A DNA stretch of 64,000 nt. It comes from Zychaea mexicana. Its lineage: Eukaryota; Mucoromycota; Mucoromycetes; Mucorales; Lichtheimiaceae. The DNA is taken from NCBI RefSeq assembly GCF_025766255.1, contig NW_026516705.1, positions 186,001-250,000 of the forward strand, written 5' to 3'. This document shows positions 12,086 through 24,560 of the stretch, in pieces (position 1 is the first letter of the stretch; each line of letters opens with the position of its first letter). A program made the translations under genes and the position numbers. Under the pieces are notes generated by a model. The model was not told the origin of the DNA. It worked only from the letters and a program-made list of their open reading frames with translations, and did no database searches.

Positions 12086-12783
12086 TGCCTGAATAAAGAA
12101 GGACTCAACCAGGAATGTACACGAAATACTGTACACATCATTAACAATTTCCGCCAAAGCTCATTAATTTATATGTAAAGCAGCTTACTCATGTACTATA
12201 TTATAAAGCCCCTAATAGGCTCTTCTATCATTTACTTGGTTAATAAGTTACCGTTGAAAAGGCCCTTTTGAACAAAGAAGTGTAGAAGAAAGGGAATAAT
12301 AACCATAGATTTTGCAAAAAGATAAATTAATTGAGGAGGTCGAGCAAGGCGGAGAGAATATGCTCTGCATACAGTATGTGTATTATGGTAGGCATCTGAT
12401 ATCACGCATACTAAGATGGTTGGTGAGCACGACCACGTTTTATGGGACGATTCCCATGGCCTCATATTGCATTTTTCACTGTATGTAATTTACGTTACAC
12501 AAGAATGGACCATTCATGCTTCACGCCCCATTCAGCGATTTGATGACTAAAATTGTGATATTTTGAATGCATTAATCGTAGATACACTACTGGTGCTTTA
12601 GGAAGGACGTCGTCTTTAAGAAATGGCTACATTGAAAAGAGTATATCTTATTCTCCGATGTTGCATGCTTGCGGCTTTCTTCTCGCGTTATGGCTTTGGC
12701 AACAATCCTAAAAAGTTAAGATTTCCGCAGCCTTCCTTACTAGACGATTGCGTATGTTTAAAGAACTAGTCCGATCACATGCT

Positions 12784-12790
12784 TATATAA
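12784..12790 (+). promoter_or_regulatory. TATA box candidate for Lon gene
   Basis: TATATAA lies about 150 bp upstream of the Lon ATG and is followed by a pyrimidine-rich stretch (12835-12880). Position and sequence fit a fungal TATA element; nothing else supports it. Confidence 0.35.
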
Positions 12791-12940
12791 CAGTGGAGCA
12801 AAAACCACACCCACAACAAGCGATATTCAACCCACTTTCTACCTTTCTTTTAAATTATTTGCTCTCTCTTCTTAAGCTCATTTCCAACCTCCCTCCCGAA
12901 CCATACATTACGACCTTTTGCTCATAAACCTTGGATACTA

Positions 12941-15900
12941 ATGTCGCAACTACCAGAAACTCTCGCAGTGGTACCACTGGAAAACAAAGTGCTGCTACCT
13001 TCGGTTGTGTTGAAAATCACAATGCGGGGTAGAGAAGCATCCGCACTGACCCGTCGACATTTTCGAACCTCAGATCAGCGCAAGGGCGCACATCTCGTCT
13101 GCATTCCGCTAAAGCCTGTTGCTACCAGTGATACCACAAACTCGACGACGTTGACTGAAGAGAAAGCGGTTGTTGTCCATAGCAGCAACACCAGCAAAAA
13201 GAACAACAACAACGGTATTGACGGGAACAAAAGCTTTAACAGTAATGACCAAGACATGAGCCATGAAGAGTTGGAATCCGGTTTGGTAAAAAAAGGCGAA
13301 AAGGACCGTCTATTTGAATACGGTTGCGCAGCTCGCATTCTACGTGTGCAGCGTTCTGGACTCGGTGTCGTTTCTGTCTTTATCGAAGGCGTAGCCCGAC
13401 TACGTGTCGATCGTATCGTTCAAGACGGATCAAACGTGCTTGCCAAAGTTAAATACATTGAACGGCCCACGAAAGAGATCAAAATCGAGCATCTCAAGGA
13501 TGAAACGATCGCGTTCAAGGCATTGTGTCGCGAGTTCTTGGCCAAGATGCGCGAGCTACAAATGCCAGACTCTTTGATCGAACAGCTTGGCAAGCTCATC
13601 GATGGCGTATCTCCTTTGGTACTTGCTGATATGCTGGTGTCGGTCATTGAAACGTCATTTGATGAGAAACTCTGGATGTTGTCGAATACCGACATCAAGG
13701 AACGATTGATTAAGATGTCCGAATGGATGACTCGCCAATTACATGTAATGTATATCTCATGCTGCAACTAAAGCAGAGGAAACTGCTTTCAGTTATGCTG
13801 AAGAAGAGAGATTGGTTCGAGGGTTGTGACGTAACTTGGATGCTTTCACCAGAAAGGAGGCCTGCAATCGCTGCCCCCACTAGCTTACTAACTCTATGTG
13901 ATCATTACTTTTTCATGTATAGGTTCTCAAAATTTCTGAACAGATCCACTCCAGTATCGAAGGCAAGCTTAACAAGCGTCAGCGGGAGTTCTACCTCCGC
14001 CAACAGGTGAGACCTGCTTTAAATTATCCCGAAATGGAAATCAGATTACGGAATGACTGACTCGTGTGAAATCCACCCACCAAATCTTTACTCCCCTTCA
14101 CCTCTCATGGTCAGTTGGAAGCCATCAAACGCGAACTTGGAGAAATTGACGGTGGAGCAGCGAATGGAAAGGAAGAGGATGACATCGGTCAACTCACGCG
14201 TAGATTGACTGAAGCCAACTTACCATCAGAAGCCGCAACTGTTGCTCAGCGAGAACTCAAGCGCATAAAGAAACTTCAACCGTCCTCGAGTGAATGGTCT
14301 GTGATTCGAAACTATCTCGAATTGATGGCCGAACTACCTTGGTCCAAGAAATCAGATGAAGCTATCGACATCCAACGCGCCAAGCAACAACTTGATAACG
14401 ACCATTTTGGGTATGATTTCTTTTCTTTATGCATCAAAAGTGGACATGTCCAATGTATATGTATATATGTATATCATAATACTAATATCCTGGTTTTGGC
14501 CATTTTAAACAATAGTCTTGACCATGTCAAAAAGAGAATTATTGAGTACCTGTCTGTCGTAAAGATTAAGGGTGATCTCAAGGCACCTATTATTTGCCTT
14601 GTCGGTCCGGTAAGCTACATGCCCACTCTGTCCCCGAGAAATTAACCGAGAAAATTTTACTGTCTTCCCAAATTAATCATCTCATTCTAGCCTGGTGTGG
14701 GTAAGACTTCTCTTGGTCGCTCGGTCGCGAGTGCACTGTCGCGAGAGTTCCACAGAATTTCATTGGGTGGTGTACGCGACGAGGCGGACATGCGGTAAGT
14801 TGTTAGTAATATGAAAGAAGAAAATCCATAGTAATCATAGTCCATATCCACTCTCAATCAGCACTAAGGATCAATCATTAACATGAATTCTTCTTCTATC
14901 TAGCGGTCACCGTCGAACTTATGTCGGTGCTATGCCTGGCCTCATCGTCCAAGGTTTGCGCAAAGTAGGAGTGAACAATCCGCTTTTCTTGCTAGGTAAC
15001 TTACCACTGCTAACTGCTAATATATATCAATAATAACAGTCAAATTTACTGATATGTACATTATATTCTTGATAGATGAGGTCGATAAGCTTGTTCACTC
15101 TACACACTATGGTGATCCAGGTAAAAATAATATATCTTGGGTTTCCTACAATATCGTATATGACATATTCGGTATCTCTCTAACACGACTACAATCTCTA
15201 TACATAGCTGCTGCCCTTCTCGAAGTATTGGATCCCGAACAAAACCACACATTTTCAGACCATTACCTCAATCTTCCCTTTGATTTGTCCAACGTCTTGT
15301 TTATTGCTACCGCCAACTCGCTTGAAACTATTCCCGAACCTCTTCTTGATCGTATGGAGCTTATCCATTTGAACGGTTATACCTTTGAAGAAAAGCTTCA
15401 TATTTCTCGATCTCACCTGCTACCCAAGCAAATCAAGGCCCATGGTCTGGAACCAGACCAGGTCATTATCTCTGACGATGTTTTACTCAAGATAGCTGAA
15501 AACTACACGCGTGAAAGTGGTGTAAGAAGTCTTGAACGGACCATCGCGGCTGTTGTGCGCTCCAAGTGTGTTGAGCTTGCTGAGCTTCAAGAAACCGGTA
15601 CGATGGACAAATATGTTCCAAAGGTTAAATTGGCCGACCTTGAGGATATTTTAGGTGTAAGTGTTTATGCAATCGCTGTTATAGAGCTCAAATATCGATG
15701 ATACTGACTAATTTAATCTATCTGGTAGATTCCTACCTTTGTCAAAGAAGTTGCGGAACGTGACCCATACCCTGGCGTTGTTACTGGCCTTGCATACTCT
15801 GGTAGCGGTAATGGTGGTATCCTTTTTGTCGAATCGACAAAAATGCCTGGCAAGGGTGAACTCCAGTTGACAGGTAAACTATGGAAATTTTAGTGGTGAT

Positions 15901-16639
15901 AACCCAAAGTGACGTTTTATTATATACTAACTACATGTCGTGACATTTTAGGATCTTTGGGTGACGTTATCAAGGAATCTGCTCAGATTGCTCTTACCTG
16001 GGTCAAAGCACATGCCTATATATTGAAAATTGCACCTACTATCGACACAAACATTGTTGAAAAGCACGATGTATGTATACATATCCTCTTAGCTATGATT
16101 AGACTTTAAAATAAGATAAGAATGGCTGACAGCATATGCATTTTTAGGTCCATCTTCACATGCCAAGTGGTGCAATCCCAAAGGACGGACCAAGTGCAGG
16201 TATATATATACGAGACGTTTCTGAAAATTCACTTATTATTGATATATTCTAGAGGTACATAGAAAAAAACTAACCATTACTGTCACAATTATGTGTATAT
16301 GTAGGTGTAACAATGGTCACTTCACTTGTATCACTGTTCTCAGGCTATTGTGTCAAACCAACCACGGCTATGACCGGTGAGATCTCGCTTCGCGGCCAAG
16401 TACTTCCGGTAGGCGGTATCAAAGAAAAGACCATTTCTGCACACCGTGCAGGTATCAAAAAGATTATCATGCCTTACCGCAACCGCAAGGATGTTGAAGC
16501 TGATGTCCCCGAAAGTGTCAAGCAAGAAATCAGATTTGTGTATGCAAAGACAATCTGGGATGTTCTGGAAGCTGCGTTGGTCATTAGTGAGGATTCAACC
16601 GAAAAATGGACCGCACGCACTTATGAAAGCCATCTGTAA
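12941..16639 (+). CDS. LONP2: Peroxisomal-type Lon protease
   Basis: ATP-dependent AAA+ serine protease for quality control in peroxisomes. Twelve exons give 872 codons: 12941-13744, 13923-14006, 14115-14410, 14516-14609, 14691-14794, 14904-14995, 15076-15120, 15208-15656, 15729-15873, 15952-16070, 16148-16199, 16305-16639. The N-terminal LON domain starts directly at ETLAVVPL with no mitochondrial presequence. It contains a low-complexity Asn/Ser insert (about residues 80-105). Walker A is GPPGVGKTS and Walker B is in FLLDEVDKL. The protease domain has PKDGPSAG with the catalytic Ser and [14 protein letters not shown] with the catalytic Lys. The last three residues are Ser-His-Leu, a PTS1-type signal, which together with the missing presequence assigns it to the peroxisomal branch. 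The PSAG motif is split over the last intron. Confidence 0.95.
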
Positions 16640-17021
16640 AGAACGCAACAACCAATAACTCTTGATAATTATACATAGTTCTTATTTTTCTTCTTCCTTT
16701 CGTATTAATTTTTATATACAATTTGCATTAAAGCTGGGTTGGATTTGTTTAGATGAGTACAAGAATATATACTACATTGTATTGCTGTAGTGCAAAAGTG
16801 AGAGTAGCTTATGTTCCAGCTTCTTGTTTGTAAGCTCTCGCAAAAGAAAATAACTGAGCGACCTATTCGTCCATTATAACATCCACACAACAAGCACAAA
16901 GAGACATACCACAGCAATATTGCATGTCACCCTGGTTTTTCTACACTCTATCTGCTTTTGTTTGCATACCAAGTCACGAGAGATCGAAAGTCATTGAGTG
17001 GTAGATATTTCAACTTTCGAT
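16640..17021. other. Convergent 3' spacer between Lon and NDUFS4
   Basis: About 380 bp of AT-rich sequence between two converging genes, expected to hold both 3' UTRs and polyadenylation signals. Nothing else recognised. Confidence 0.5.
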
Positions 17022-17846
17022 TTATTTGGTTTTAATCAGTCTCAATTGGCCGGGAACATATTTGTAATTGTCTGCATACGACTTCTTGGCGAACTTAACC
17101 TTCTTGGGCTCTTGAACGTAGTAATTCCAACCTAGTAATAAGCGTAAACTCTCTCATGTCGACTCCAACTTTGCACATACACTCAAAAAGGCAAAATATC
17201 GATGATCCAGCGATTGGTTAATTACCTTGTCTCTCAGCGAAAGCAATTGCGTCGTCTTTAGTGCTGAATTTGATAGACAGTCCTTGCTGGTAGTCAGCGC
17301 TACATTAAGTATGGAGATAAAGCAGCGTAATTATATATATTGCCATGGAAGCATCATACAACACCCTCATTTGTTCTCCTTTCATGGTAGACCTATTGTA
17401 ATACGTTACCTTGATGCCCATCCAATCAATGGATTCTCCCAGCGATTTCCTTCTGGTAGAATGTCAAAATCGATACGCCAGTGTCGCGTACCAAATTTGC
17501 CGGACTGAGTCGCTGGTTTGGAAGGACTGAAAATACGCACAGTGCGGTCCAACAATTCCTCTACACAAGGATATGTATAAACATTTATCAGTATTATTCT
17601 GTATAATCATATTTCGCGCGTTTGTGTGCTCCTCTTTATTGTCTCCATTCTTTAAGTGGACTTACCTGGAGCACCAGAAATGGCATCCAAAGGATGCAGC
17701 GCTCTATTTTCTTCTGCTTTAGCAATTTCAGCTTCTTTGTCTTTGTCATTGACCATTGCGGCACGCGTTGTTGAGAATGAACGCAGTGCTGCAGTTGTCA
17801 AAGGTCTAGTACAGGTAGTTTGAGCTGCGGTGATTGAACGCAACAT
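17022..17846 (-). CDS. NDUFS4: NADH dehydrogenase (complex I) 18-kDa subunit
   Basis: Accessory subunit of respiratory complex I on the matrix side. Four exons (17666-17846, 17410-17560, 17226-17299, 17022-17131) give 171 codons. The first about 35 residues form a mitochondrial presequence rich in Arg, Ser and Thr (RSFSTTR). The conserved family core is clear: RTVRIFSPSKPATQSG, then WRIDFD, RWENPLIGWASSADY and GLSIKF. The C-terminal block is WNYYVQEPK, KSYADNYKY and a short basic end. Length and domain match fungal orthologues. It converges on the Lon gene. Confidence 0.93.
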
Positions 17847-20051
17847 TGTTGTAGTAAATGTGTGAATTGGTCAGAAAAGAACAAAAGGTAAGAAGGCTCC
17901 AAGGAGAAAATCTGAGATTGGATCATGCCTATTACGTTACTATTATGCAGCTTTTAGAGCTGTTTATGGGAACACAACGACCAATGAAATTCGGATTCAA
18001 TTTACCGACCATCATAATAAACCATGCAATTGGTTAAAATAGTGTACCATTCCTGTCACTACTCTAACTACTCATCTTTATTCCGCTGACGTAGTGGATA
18101 GCTATATCACGCGTGTCAGCTCAGTAGGTATTTAATTAATGAATATGCAACATTGCGTGAAAAAACTAGTACGTGGTTCCATTACTACAAAGTGGGACTG
18201 AATGACAATTGATTACTCAGTTGCTCCAATGGTTAGTGCAGCTGCGATGATTACCAACAACAACATTTTTTTATATGAAACACGTATGCGCTTTTATGGA
18301 CACCGAATTCTCAGCTCACCGCGGACTGTGTGCTAACTGTTTCACAGAATGTCGTGTCCAGTTATTGCTGTGTGGACACGGACCACACGCACTACATAAT
18401 TTCGTAGGGATATTTCAACGTCACGTTAACAAGTACATACAGCCAGGGATCACCACTATTTTGTTGAATAAGTCCAATCAACGTACATAACTTAAAACAA
18501 TTGTACGTATACTTGGGGCGCCCTTTTTTGTGTGGCAAAATGGGCGGGTCAAGGGTAATTTAACTGGTGGAAACGCCGAGTTGGAATTGTGACAGCCCTG
18601 CCTATACGATACACAAAGATAACGTATTTGAGTAGAAGAATATCGAGTACTTTAATTCTTGCTTTTTATTGTACAGATCTACAGTAGTATGTATTATGTA
18701 GAAAAAATGTTACACTCGAGTTCTTTTTGTACAAGTTGAAGAAGAGCCAATAGGATCCCACTTAGTAAACGCACTTACTAAAACGCTCAGCTCAATATCA
18801 TATACTGTAAATAGGTATGGCACACCAACATATATGTGCGTATAGACGGGAGATGACTGCATACAGCTCAAACTTCAAGCACCCGTTGTTTGTGTCATAG
18901 AAAGGAACTTTATCTCACCAGCATTGCATCGTTTCCATGTTGTGTTTTCTCAAATTTTTTGACTTACACTGCATATGCATACGAATAGGGCATATGTAGT
19001 GATAAAAATTGATCTATGTAATGCATGCTATGCAAACCAGGTCACTGTGAAATTCTGAGGGAGGAAGTATGATTATGAGTCTGTCAGAATGTCCGTAGCG
19101 CATCATGCTAGTGCGACTTTAAAATGTTTTTTCTGATGGGGTGAGCATATATATCTCTATTTTTATAACGTCACCGATATCTCGTTTGCGTTTTCGATCG
19201 ATGATAGACTATGTAGTTTTCCATAGGCGCTTTTATTTGTAGATGCCCATTTCTTATCGTGCGTTACTATAGACAGCAATATGATATGTAAAATAATATG
19301 CGTTTTCTATATTATTTAGAGTAGAAGTCGCGGCGGTTTTCCTGACGATGCACGACAGGTGAAGAATATGAGGTTAGCACTTGATTAATATACTGTATAG
19401 ACGTGTATGAGCCTAATCGTAAAGCGATGATAGAAAACTTCTCAAAAACACAAAGCTCTTTTGTCGGCCTGTGCCGACGATTTAATTAAAATCTTATAAT
19501 AAAACAGGAAAACAATGCAATCCAATTATGTTTTTACATTGTAGTACATAGTATCATAAGGATCTCATGATGAAAATTGGTACGATATGATATAGCTACT
19601 GTGTTTTATGTATGCATGTATGTTTATACGCAGTTTTTTGTCCTGTCATTGTTGTTTGCGTGAGCATTATCACATTTAGTTGACAAAAAAAATCTAGGAA
19701 GCCATAGGAGAATAATAGATGATGCCTTTTTTATTATCTTTGACTACAATATATCTTTCGCTATGATAATATTGCTGTTATGTATGTGTTAAGAATGGAT
19801 GAAATGTATTATTAAGAAATGTTGACGAAGGGATATAAAATGGGAAGAGATGAAAAACATGAGACCATGAGATATGTATGCAGAATGACTATATGCTACA
19901 TATATATATATATAAGAGATGTCACAAAATGATGCTGGAAAACATGGAGAAATGTTTATGATGATAGAAAGGAAACTTTTTTTGGTGATATGTATATGCA
20001 TGGGGCCAGCATCGAGCGAGGAAAAGAGACGGGGCGAATCATTTGCAATTA
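17847..20051. other. Long gene-free spacer
   Basis: About 2.2 kb of AT-rich sequence with only short open frames. I found no tRNA, no transposon domain and no terminal repeats. A TA dinucleotide run is present near 19900. The left end must contain the NDUFS4 promoter, the right end the 3' UTR of the WWE-like gene. Confidence 0.5.
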
Positions 20052-21566
20052 TTACTGATAGTTAAAACCCAAGGAACTCGCTTGATTGTTTGTGTACCAG
20101 GTCAGTTGGCTTTCATCGGCAAAAAGTGGGTGGAATGCGTTGTTGTGAGTGTTATTACAAGACTGGAGATCTGCAGTACCAGCTGCAAATGTCTGTTGCA
20201 TGCTTGTTGTAGCGGTCGGTACCATTGGCCAAGGCCAGTAAGAATTTGAAACTTGTTCTGCTGTTGCTGCTACCGCCCCAAGCGGCAGCTGATTCAAGAA
20301 CATCGACGTCTGTTGTTGTTGTTGTTGTTGCATTTGTTGCTGCGGCAAAAAGTCTACTTGATGGAGTTGATGCACGGGGTCTTGTGAAGAAACAGGCATT
20401 GACATCATGCTGAGCGCACTGACAACGTCGTAATCGCTCATACTATTCAAAGACAAGCTGCTGTAGTTATTATCAATCACAGCTGGTATAGGAAATTGAC
20501 TAGTAGCTGTTGTCGTCATTGTAGGAGCAGAGACATTGCCATTGATAGTGGAATTTGTAGTTGCAGATGGCATGGTTGTTAACGTTGCGGTTGTCGGCTG
20601 ATAGTATCCGTTGGCTGTTCCCAAAGCTGCTTTAATCTGCGGTTGTTGGCGGTGATGATAGTGTTGTGATGGCTGCGCAAAAGGCTGCATGTTTGGAAGT
20701 TCTGCTTGCTGATGCGAAGCAACCATTGGTTCTTTATTAGCGAGTCCAGGTGATGAGGGCGGTGAAGTTGGCGATGGAGTAGATGACGATGTCGATAGTG
20801 ACCAGTCTTGGGATGGCTTTTGAGCCAAACGAGGAACGATGTCCCAGTCAAAGTCATCAAGCGCTCCTGGGCTTGCTGTTGTAGTTGCTGGTGGCGTAGG
20901 ATAGTTGGAAATCGTTCTTGCGCTTTTTGACGGTTGGACACGACTAGCGTACTGTGTTGCTGCGCTGTTATTGACTTTCCCCTTGCCGTATCGTCTTGAG
21001 CTTCGGCGGACGGATGAATTACGCATGTAACCACCGGTATTAGCGGTAGTAGAAGCAACTGTAGTCATCAATACCGAGTTATTGCTACTGACAGATGTGG
21101 CGGAGCTACTTTCTCGGGACCGTATACCATTAGATCTTCGAGCATACATCAGGCTTGCTGGTGATGACGTAGAGGGACGTGGATTTTGTGGTGGCGAAGA
21201 AGTCCAAGTAGCTGCTTGGTGGCTCTTCTGATGGACAGCTGCAGCGGAAATGGCGGTAGCTCCCGTTGGTGAAGAATAAGATACAAGCGGTGTTAGCCGC
21301 CGCTGCACGTAGTACCGTGTTCCGGGCATACGCAGATGAATTTGTTCTACGCCGAAATAAACGCGTGCATTGCTACCAAGCTTTTTGTCTGTAATATCGA
21401 CGTAATTGCTGCCAACGCGCTGAGAAACTTCATGATAATTACGCTCGATGATGTGTTGATTGTGTTTTTCAAACGTCTTAAAGAACGTATTCTCGAGCAT
21501 GAATCCCCATTCGACTCGCTGTGGGATGCCGTTATGTTGAGTAATGATAGGCTTGAACGTTTCCAT
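20052..21566 (-). CDS. Low-complexity protein with WWE-like N-terminus
   Basis: Intronless, 504 codons. Residues about 1-95 form the only ordered part: RVEWGFMLEN, then an IIERNYHE helix, and ARVYFGVEQIHLRMPGTRYYVQRR. The spaced aromatic residues, the IE..Y element and the final M-x-G-x-x-Y-x-V-Q-R pattern resemble a WWE domain, a fold that binds poly-ADP-ribose or acts as an adaptor in ubiquitin ligases. This assignment is by eye and not certain. The rest is disordered and rich in Ser, Thr, Pro and Gln, with a poly-Gln run near residue 420 and an Asn/Gln-rich C-terminus. No nuclease, RING or PARP domain is visible. It could be a regulatory adaptor. Neighbouring spacers on both sides exceed 2 kb. 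Confidence 0.7.
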   Translation of the reverse strand: METFKPIITQHNGIPQRVEWGFMLENTFFKTFEKHNQHIIERNYHEVSQRVGSNYVDITDKKLGSNARVYFGVEQIHLRMPGTRYYVQRRLTPLVSYSSPTGATAISAAAVHQKSHQAATWTSSPPQNPRPSTSSPASLMYARRSNGIRSRESSSATSVSSNNSVLMTTVASTTANTGGYMRNSSVRRSSRRYGKGKVNNSAATQYASRVQPSKSARTISNYPTPPATTTASPGALDDFDWDIVPRLAQKPSQDWSLSTSSSTPSPTSPPSSPGLANKEPMVASHQQAELPNMQPFAQPSQHYHHRQQPQIKAALGTANGYYQPTTATLTTMPSATTNSTINGNVSAPTMTTTATSQFPIPAVIDNNYSSLSLNSMSDYDVVSALSMMSMPVSSQDPVHQLHQVDFLPQQQMQQQQQQQTSMFLNQLPLGAVAATAEQVSNSYWPWPMVPTATTSMQQTFAAGTADLQSCNNTHNNAFHPLFADESQLTWYTNNQASSLGFNYQ

Positions 21567-24560
21567 TGAGTTGTACAGCAGGAAAAATAAGCGAAAGAGA
21601 TGGTATCGTGGTGTGTATATGAGGAGAGCGAAGAAACAAGGAAGAAGAAAGAAAGAAAAATGGAAATGATTAAAAGCAGAGAATTAAAAGGCCTAGAGAA
21701 TGGATCAAAAGTGTGGAGTTAGTTGGACCCTGGAGGAGTTTTTCGTTGGTTCAACCGCATCCTTTTTAAATATATTTGGTAATCAAAATGTTGTCGACCA
21801 GTACGACGAGGGGTATATTGACAGCTAAAGAGTAAAAGAGTGGAGTATGTTCTAGTCTACGTATCCGTGTTTTGGGCAAAATGATCATCTGATCGTATCG
21901 GCACCATTCCTATAGGTTGGACGATCCTCTGGGTGTAAGTAACTGCATAACTGCTTGCACACCATAACCATGCATACTCCTTAATGCTGGCGTCTATACC
22001 AGCAGTGCCAATAACAATAGCTTCCTCCATGCCCATCCTCTCTATTTCTCTGTCTCCCCCCCCACCTCCTTCTCCTCCCCGTATCCCCATTTTGCAGGCT
22101 GCCCCAACAAATCCTTGAAGATCATCTGGCTGTCATAACAAATTTCGTTGTATCCCTGTACCATCATCATATTTTTAGAGCTTACCTAGTCAATAAACAC
22201 ATAGTAGGACGCAATAACACTATGAGCCTTTTTTGACCCTTGCTGGTATTACCTAAGATTTTTAAAGGAGATCCTTTTTACTTTCCTTCAATCTCCTGCA
22301 TTAGGACGGTCACCATCTACCAGCAAGCGGCTAGCAAGAAGTAGCAGCAGCGGCAGCATCTGTAACGGTTTCAAAACATGTATCATTTTCTCCTGGTTAT
22401 ATGTATATACATACATGTACTGTAAAGCATTGCTACTAAGTAGACATAGTTTAACCAATTTTTTGGACCAATTCAATAAACTTTGGTAGCACGCGACGTA
22501 ATTGTTTGCACAGGCTGATCTACTGCTGCCGACAAATATTAGATTTTGAGATGTTTTGGTTAGCAAAGCGGTTTTAATCAGGTTCATAATACTGTCATAT
22601 CACGCTGTACGCAGTACTATTACGTACCGCCGCCATTGCTGCTGCTACTGCTGTTACTCGCAGGCGCGTGAATATTTCTTGGTAACGTACATATAGTCTA
22701 TGCCAGCTTTGTTACAACGTGGGTCCCATGAGGCATAACAGCATAACAGGTAATTTTATCAAAGTAAGTTAACCGCCCCGTGCACAAATAAGCTTCCACG
22801 ATAGAAAAGTCCCTGTTCCAATGATGCAGGAAAGCTGCCGGCAGTCATGATATCCACGCATCGCAAATCATACATGATATAGCATAGAAGAAATACATAC
22901 ATGACTTAATTCGCATACCAGTGGGTATGTTAACCTTATTTCATGTGAGCTTTGTATCAAACTTTTTATTGTTTATATGTAACATTATGGATAAATTGCT
23001 AGAAGCTGTTCTTTTCGGCTATTAATGACAGTATTTATTCTATGCAGCTACAAATTCTGATCCAGCTTTCCGAGAAAATATGACATATACATATTTATGT
23101 GAAAAGACAGGTGCTACTTAGTATAATTATCCGCCAAGTCCCCGTCATGATGAGACGGCAAAAACAGCAACAGCAACAACAGGTTACCTGATTTGATTTT
23201 GATAACATTAAAAGTTCTAGAGCCGATGTCCCCAAAGATACGGAGCTTCAGGCTGATGAGACAAAACTGAACCTGGTAAAAACTCCTATTTTTTTTCGCC
23301 ATAATGCATAAGATGAATGAAAATGATACAGAGAAAACCTCAAAATGTTGCTAGATGTTCAAGTTTCATTAATGCTTGACCTTTTTGATTGATCCTGTGA
23401 CGTCTATTGCATAAGTTAAAAAACCAATCAAGAAACTTGTACGGTAATGTTATTTTATGTTCACAAAGCTGATTGATAAAGCAATTGTAGATAAAAGATG
23501 ACAGCCTTAGCAAAAAGTACCGGTTTCGACTGGGAGTTCCCATACTTTGTTGTTAACAGGCGTATAAAAAACCTTCTTTTTTAGCTTTTGCGAATGGTAG
23601 ATCAATGTTTCCCGTTGCAGGTAAGCCTACGGATGATCTTCTGGCCATTCTTATTCATTCGAAACGTGGCTGAATATCAAACAAGCTGGTATACTTTGAG
23701 GTTGTCTGTGATCTTCATATATGGAATAAGGAAATACTTGAATTTGTGCTTAAAAAAGCACGATGTATATCTTATAACATTCACCGCGTATTGGTCGACA
23801 GAAAAACAACGTTCCCCTTCGGTTTTAGACCATTTAAAGACTGCTACAACAAAGATTTGATTGGTAAAGGGATATTTACGTTTGATACGATGGCATGGGA
23901 GCTAATTCTTGCCCGATAAGCTGGGATTGATTGTCCCACCTTCTTCATTAGGCAGGACAAATGTGGGTGAAGTAATGTGTGTACAACATATAAACGCATA
24001 AATGTCGTCAGCGCACAAAGCATTTGCTACCATCGTTTTATTGTTTCCATGGCTGCGCAATTACATTGTCTATCTTTGGTCAACAACAATTGTTAAAGTG
24101 AATATCATTCATAATTATAATGAATGAAATCAAGTTGGTAACACGTTATCGTTGCTTGCAGATATATAGCCTGTAATGAACCAATCGACGAGGACATATA
24201 AGGATGTAAGGTAAACTATATGCACCTTGTGTCTGTGCGGTAACTAAGATTGTGTATATACAAGTATTCTACAAGAATGTGACCACAGCACAGTATGCAC
24301 CGGGTTCCTCAAATCACCATCCATGCTGACGCAAATGATACCATTTCTCGTCTTTTGATTTTTTCCTAAACATCAAATGATCGGTATATTCTCCTTTGGC
24401 AAACTGCTGCTCCTGTGGCTACGCATTTAACCCCGAAAGAACATGATTATATATATATAATGTCAAGACCAAGTAAACAGAAAAGATGTTGCTACAGATG
24501 ACAGAATAGCTTATTGCTATAGAATCTAGTAAGTTGATACATGTAAAGTACAGTTCTTGT
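21567..24560. other. 3-kb gene-free spacer with unexplained short frames
   Basis: No gene recognised. Minus-strand frames at 22288-22587 and 21857-22090 are short, and the second starts with a Gly-rich artefact from a G-run. A plus-strand stretch at about 23588-23920 is open in more than one frame and could be debris of an older coding sequence. The left end should hold the promoter of the WWE-like gene and the right end the 3' UTR of the RTG2-like gene. Confidence 0.45.

Larger units (their letters stand above)
11545..12940. other. Divergent spacer between serine racemase and Lon
   Basis: No gene was recognised. The spacer carries an imperfect 44-bp tandem duplication with a TGACGTC core (11998-12085), a TCACGTGA palindrome (11867-11874) and a TATATAA box (12784-12790). 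A 77-codon minus-strand frame at 12232-12465 has no recognisable motif. Confidence 0.6.

Noticed and set aside
18210..18250. tRNA-like sequence GCTCCAATGGTTAGTGC
   Set aside because: It resembles an A box, but no B box or cloverleaf pairing follows within 80 bases.
20579..21058. 159-codon frame overlapping the WWE-like gene
   Set aside because: A shadow of the Gln/Ser-rich coding sequence in another frame.
22288..22587. 99-codon minus-strand frame
   Set aside because: Hydrophobic runs come from simple CTG/GCA repeats; no motif.
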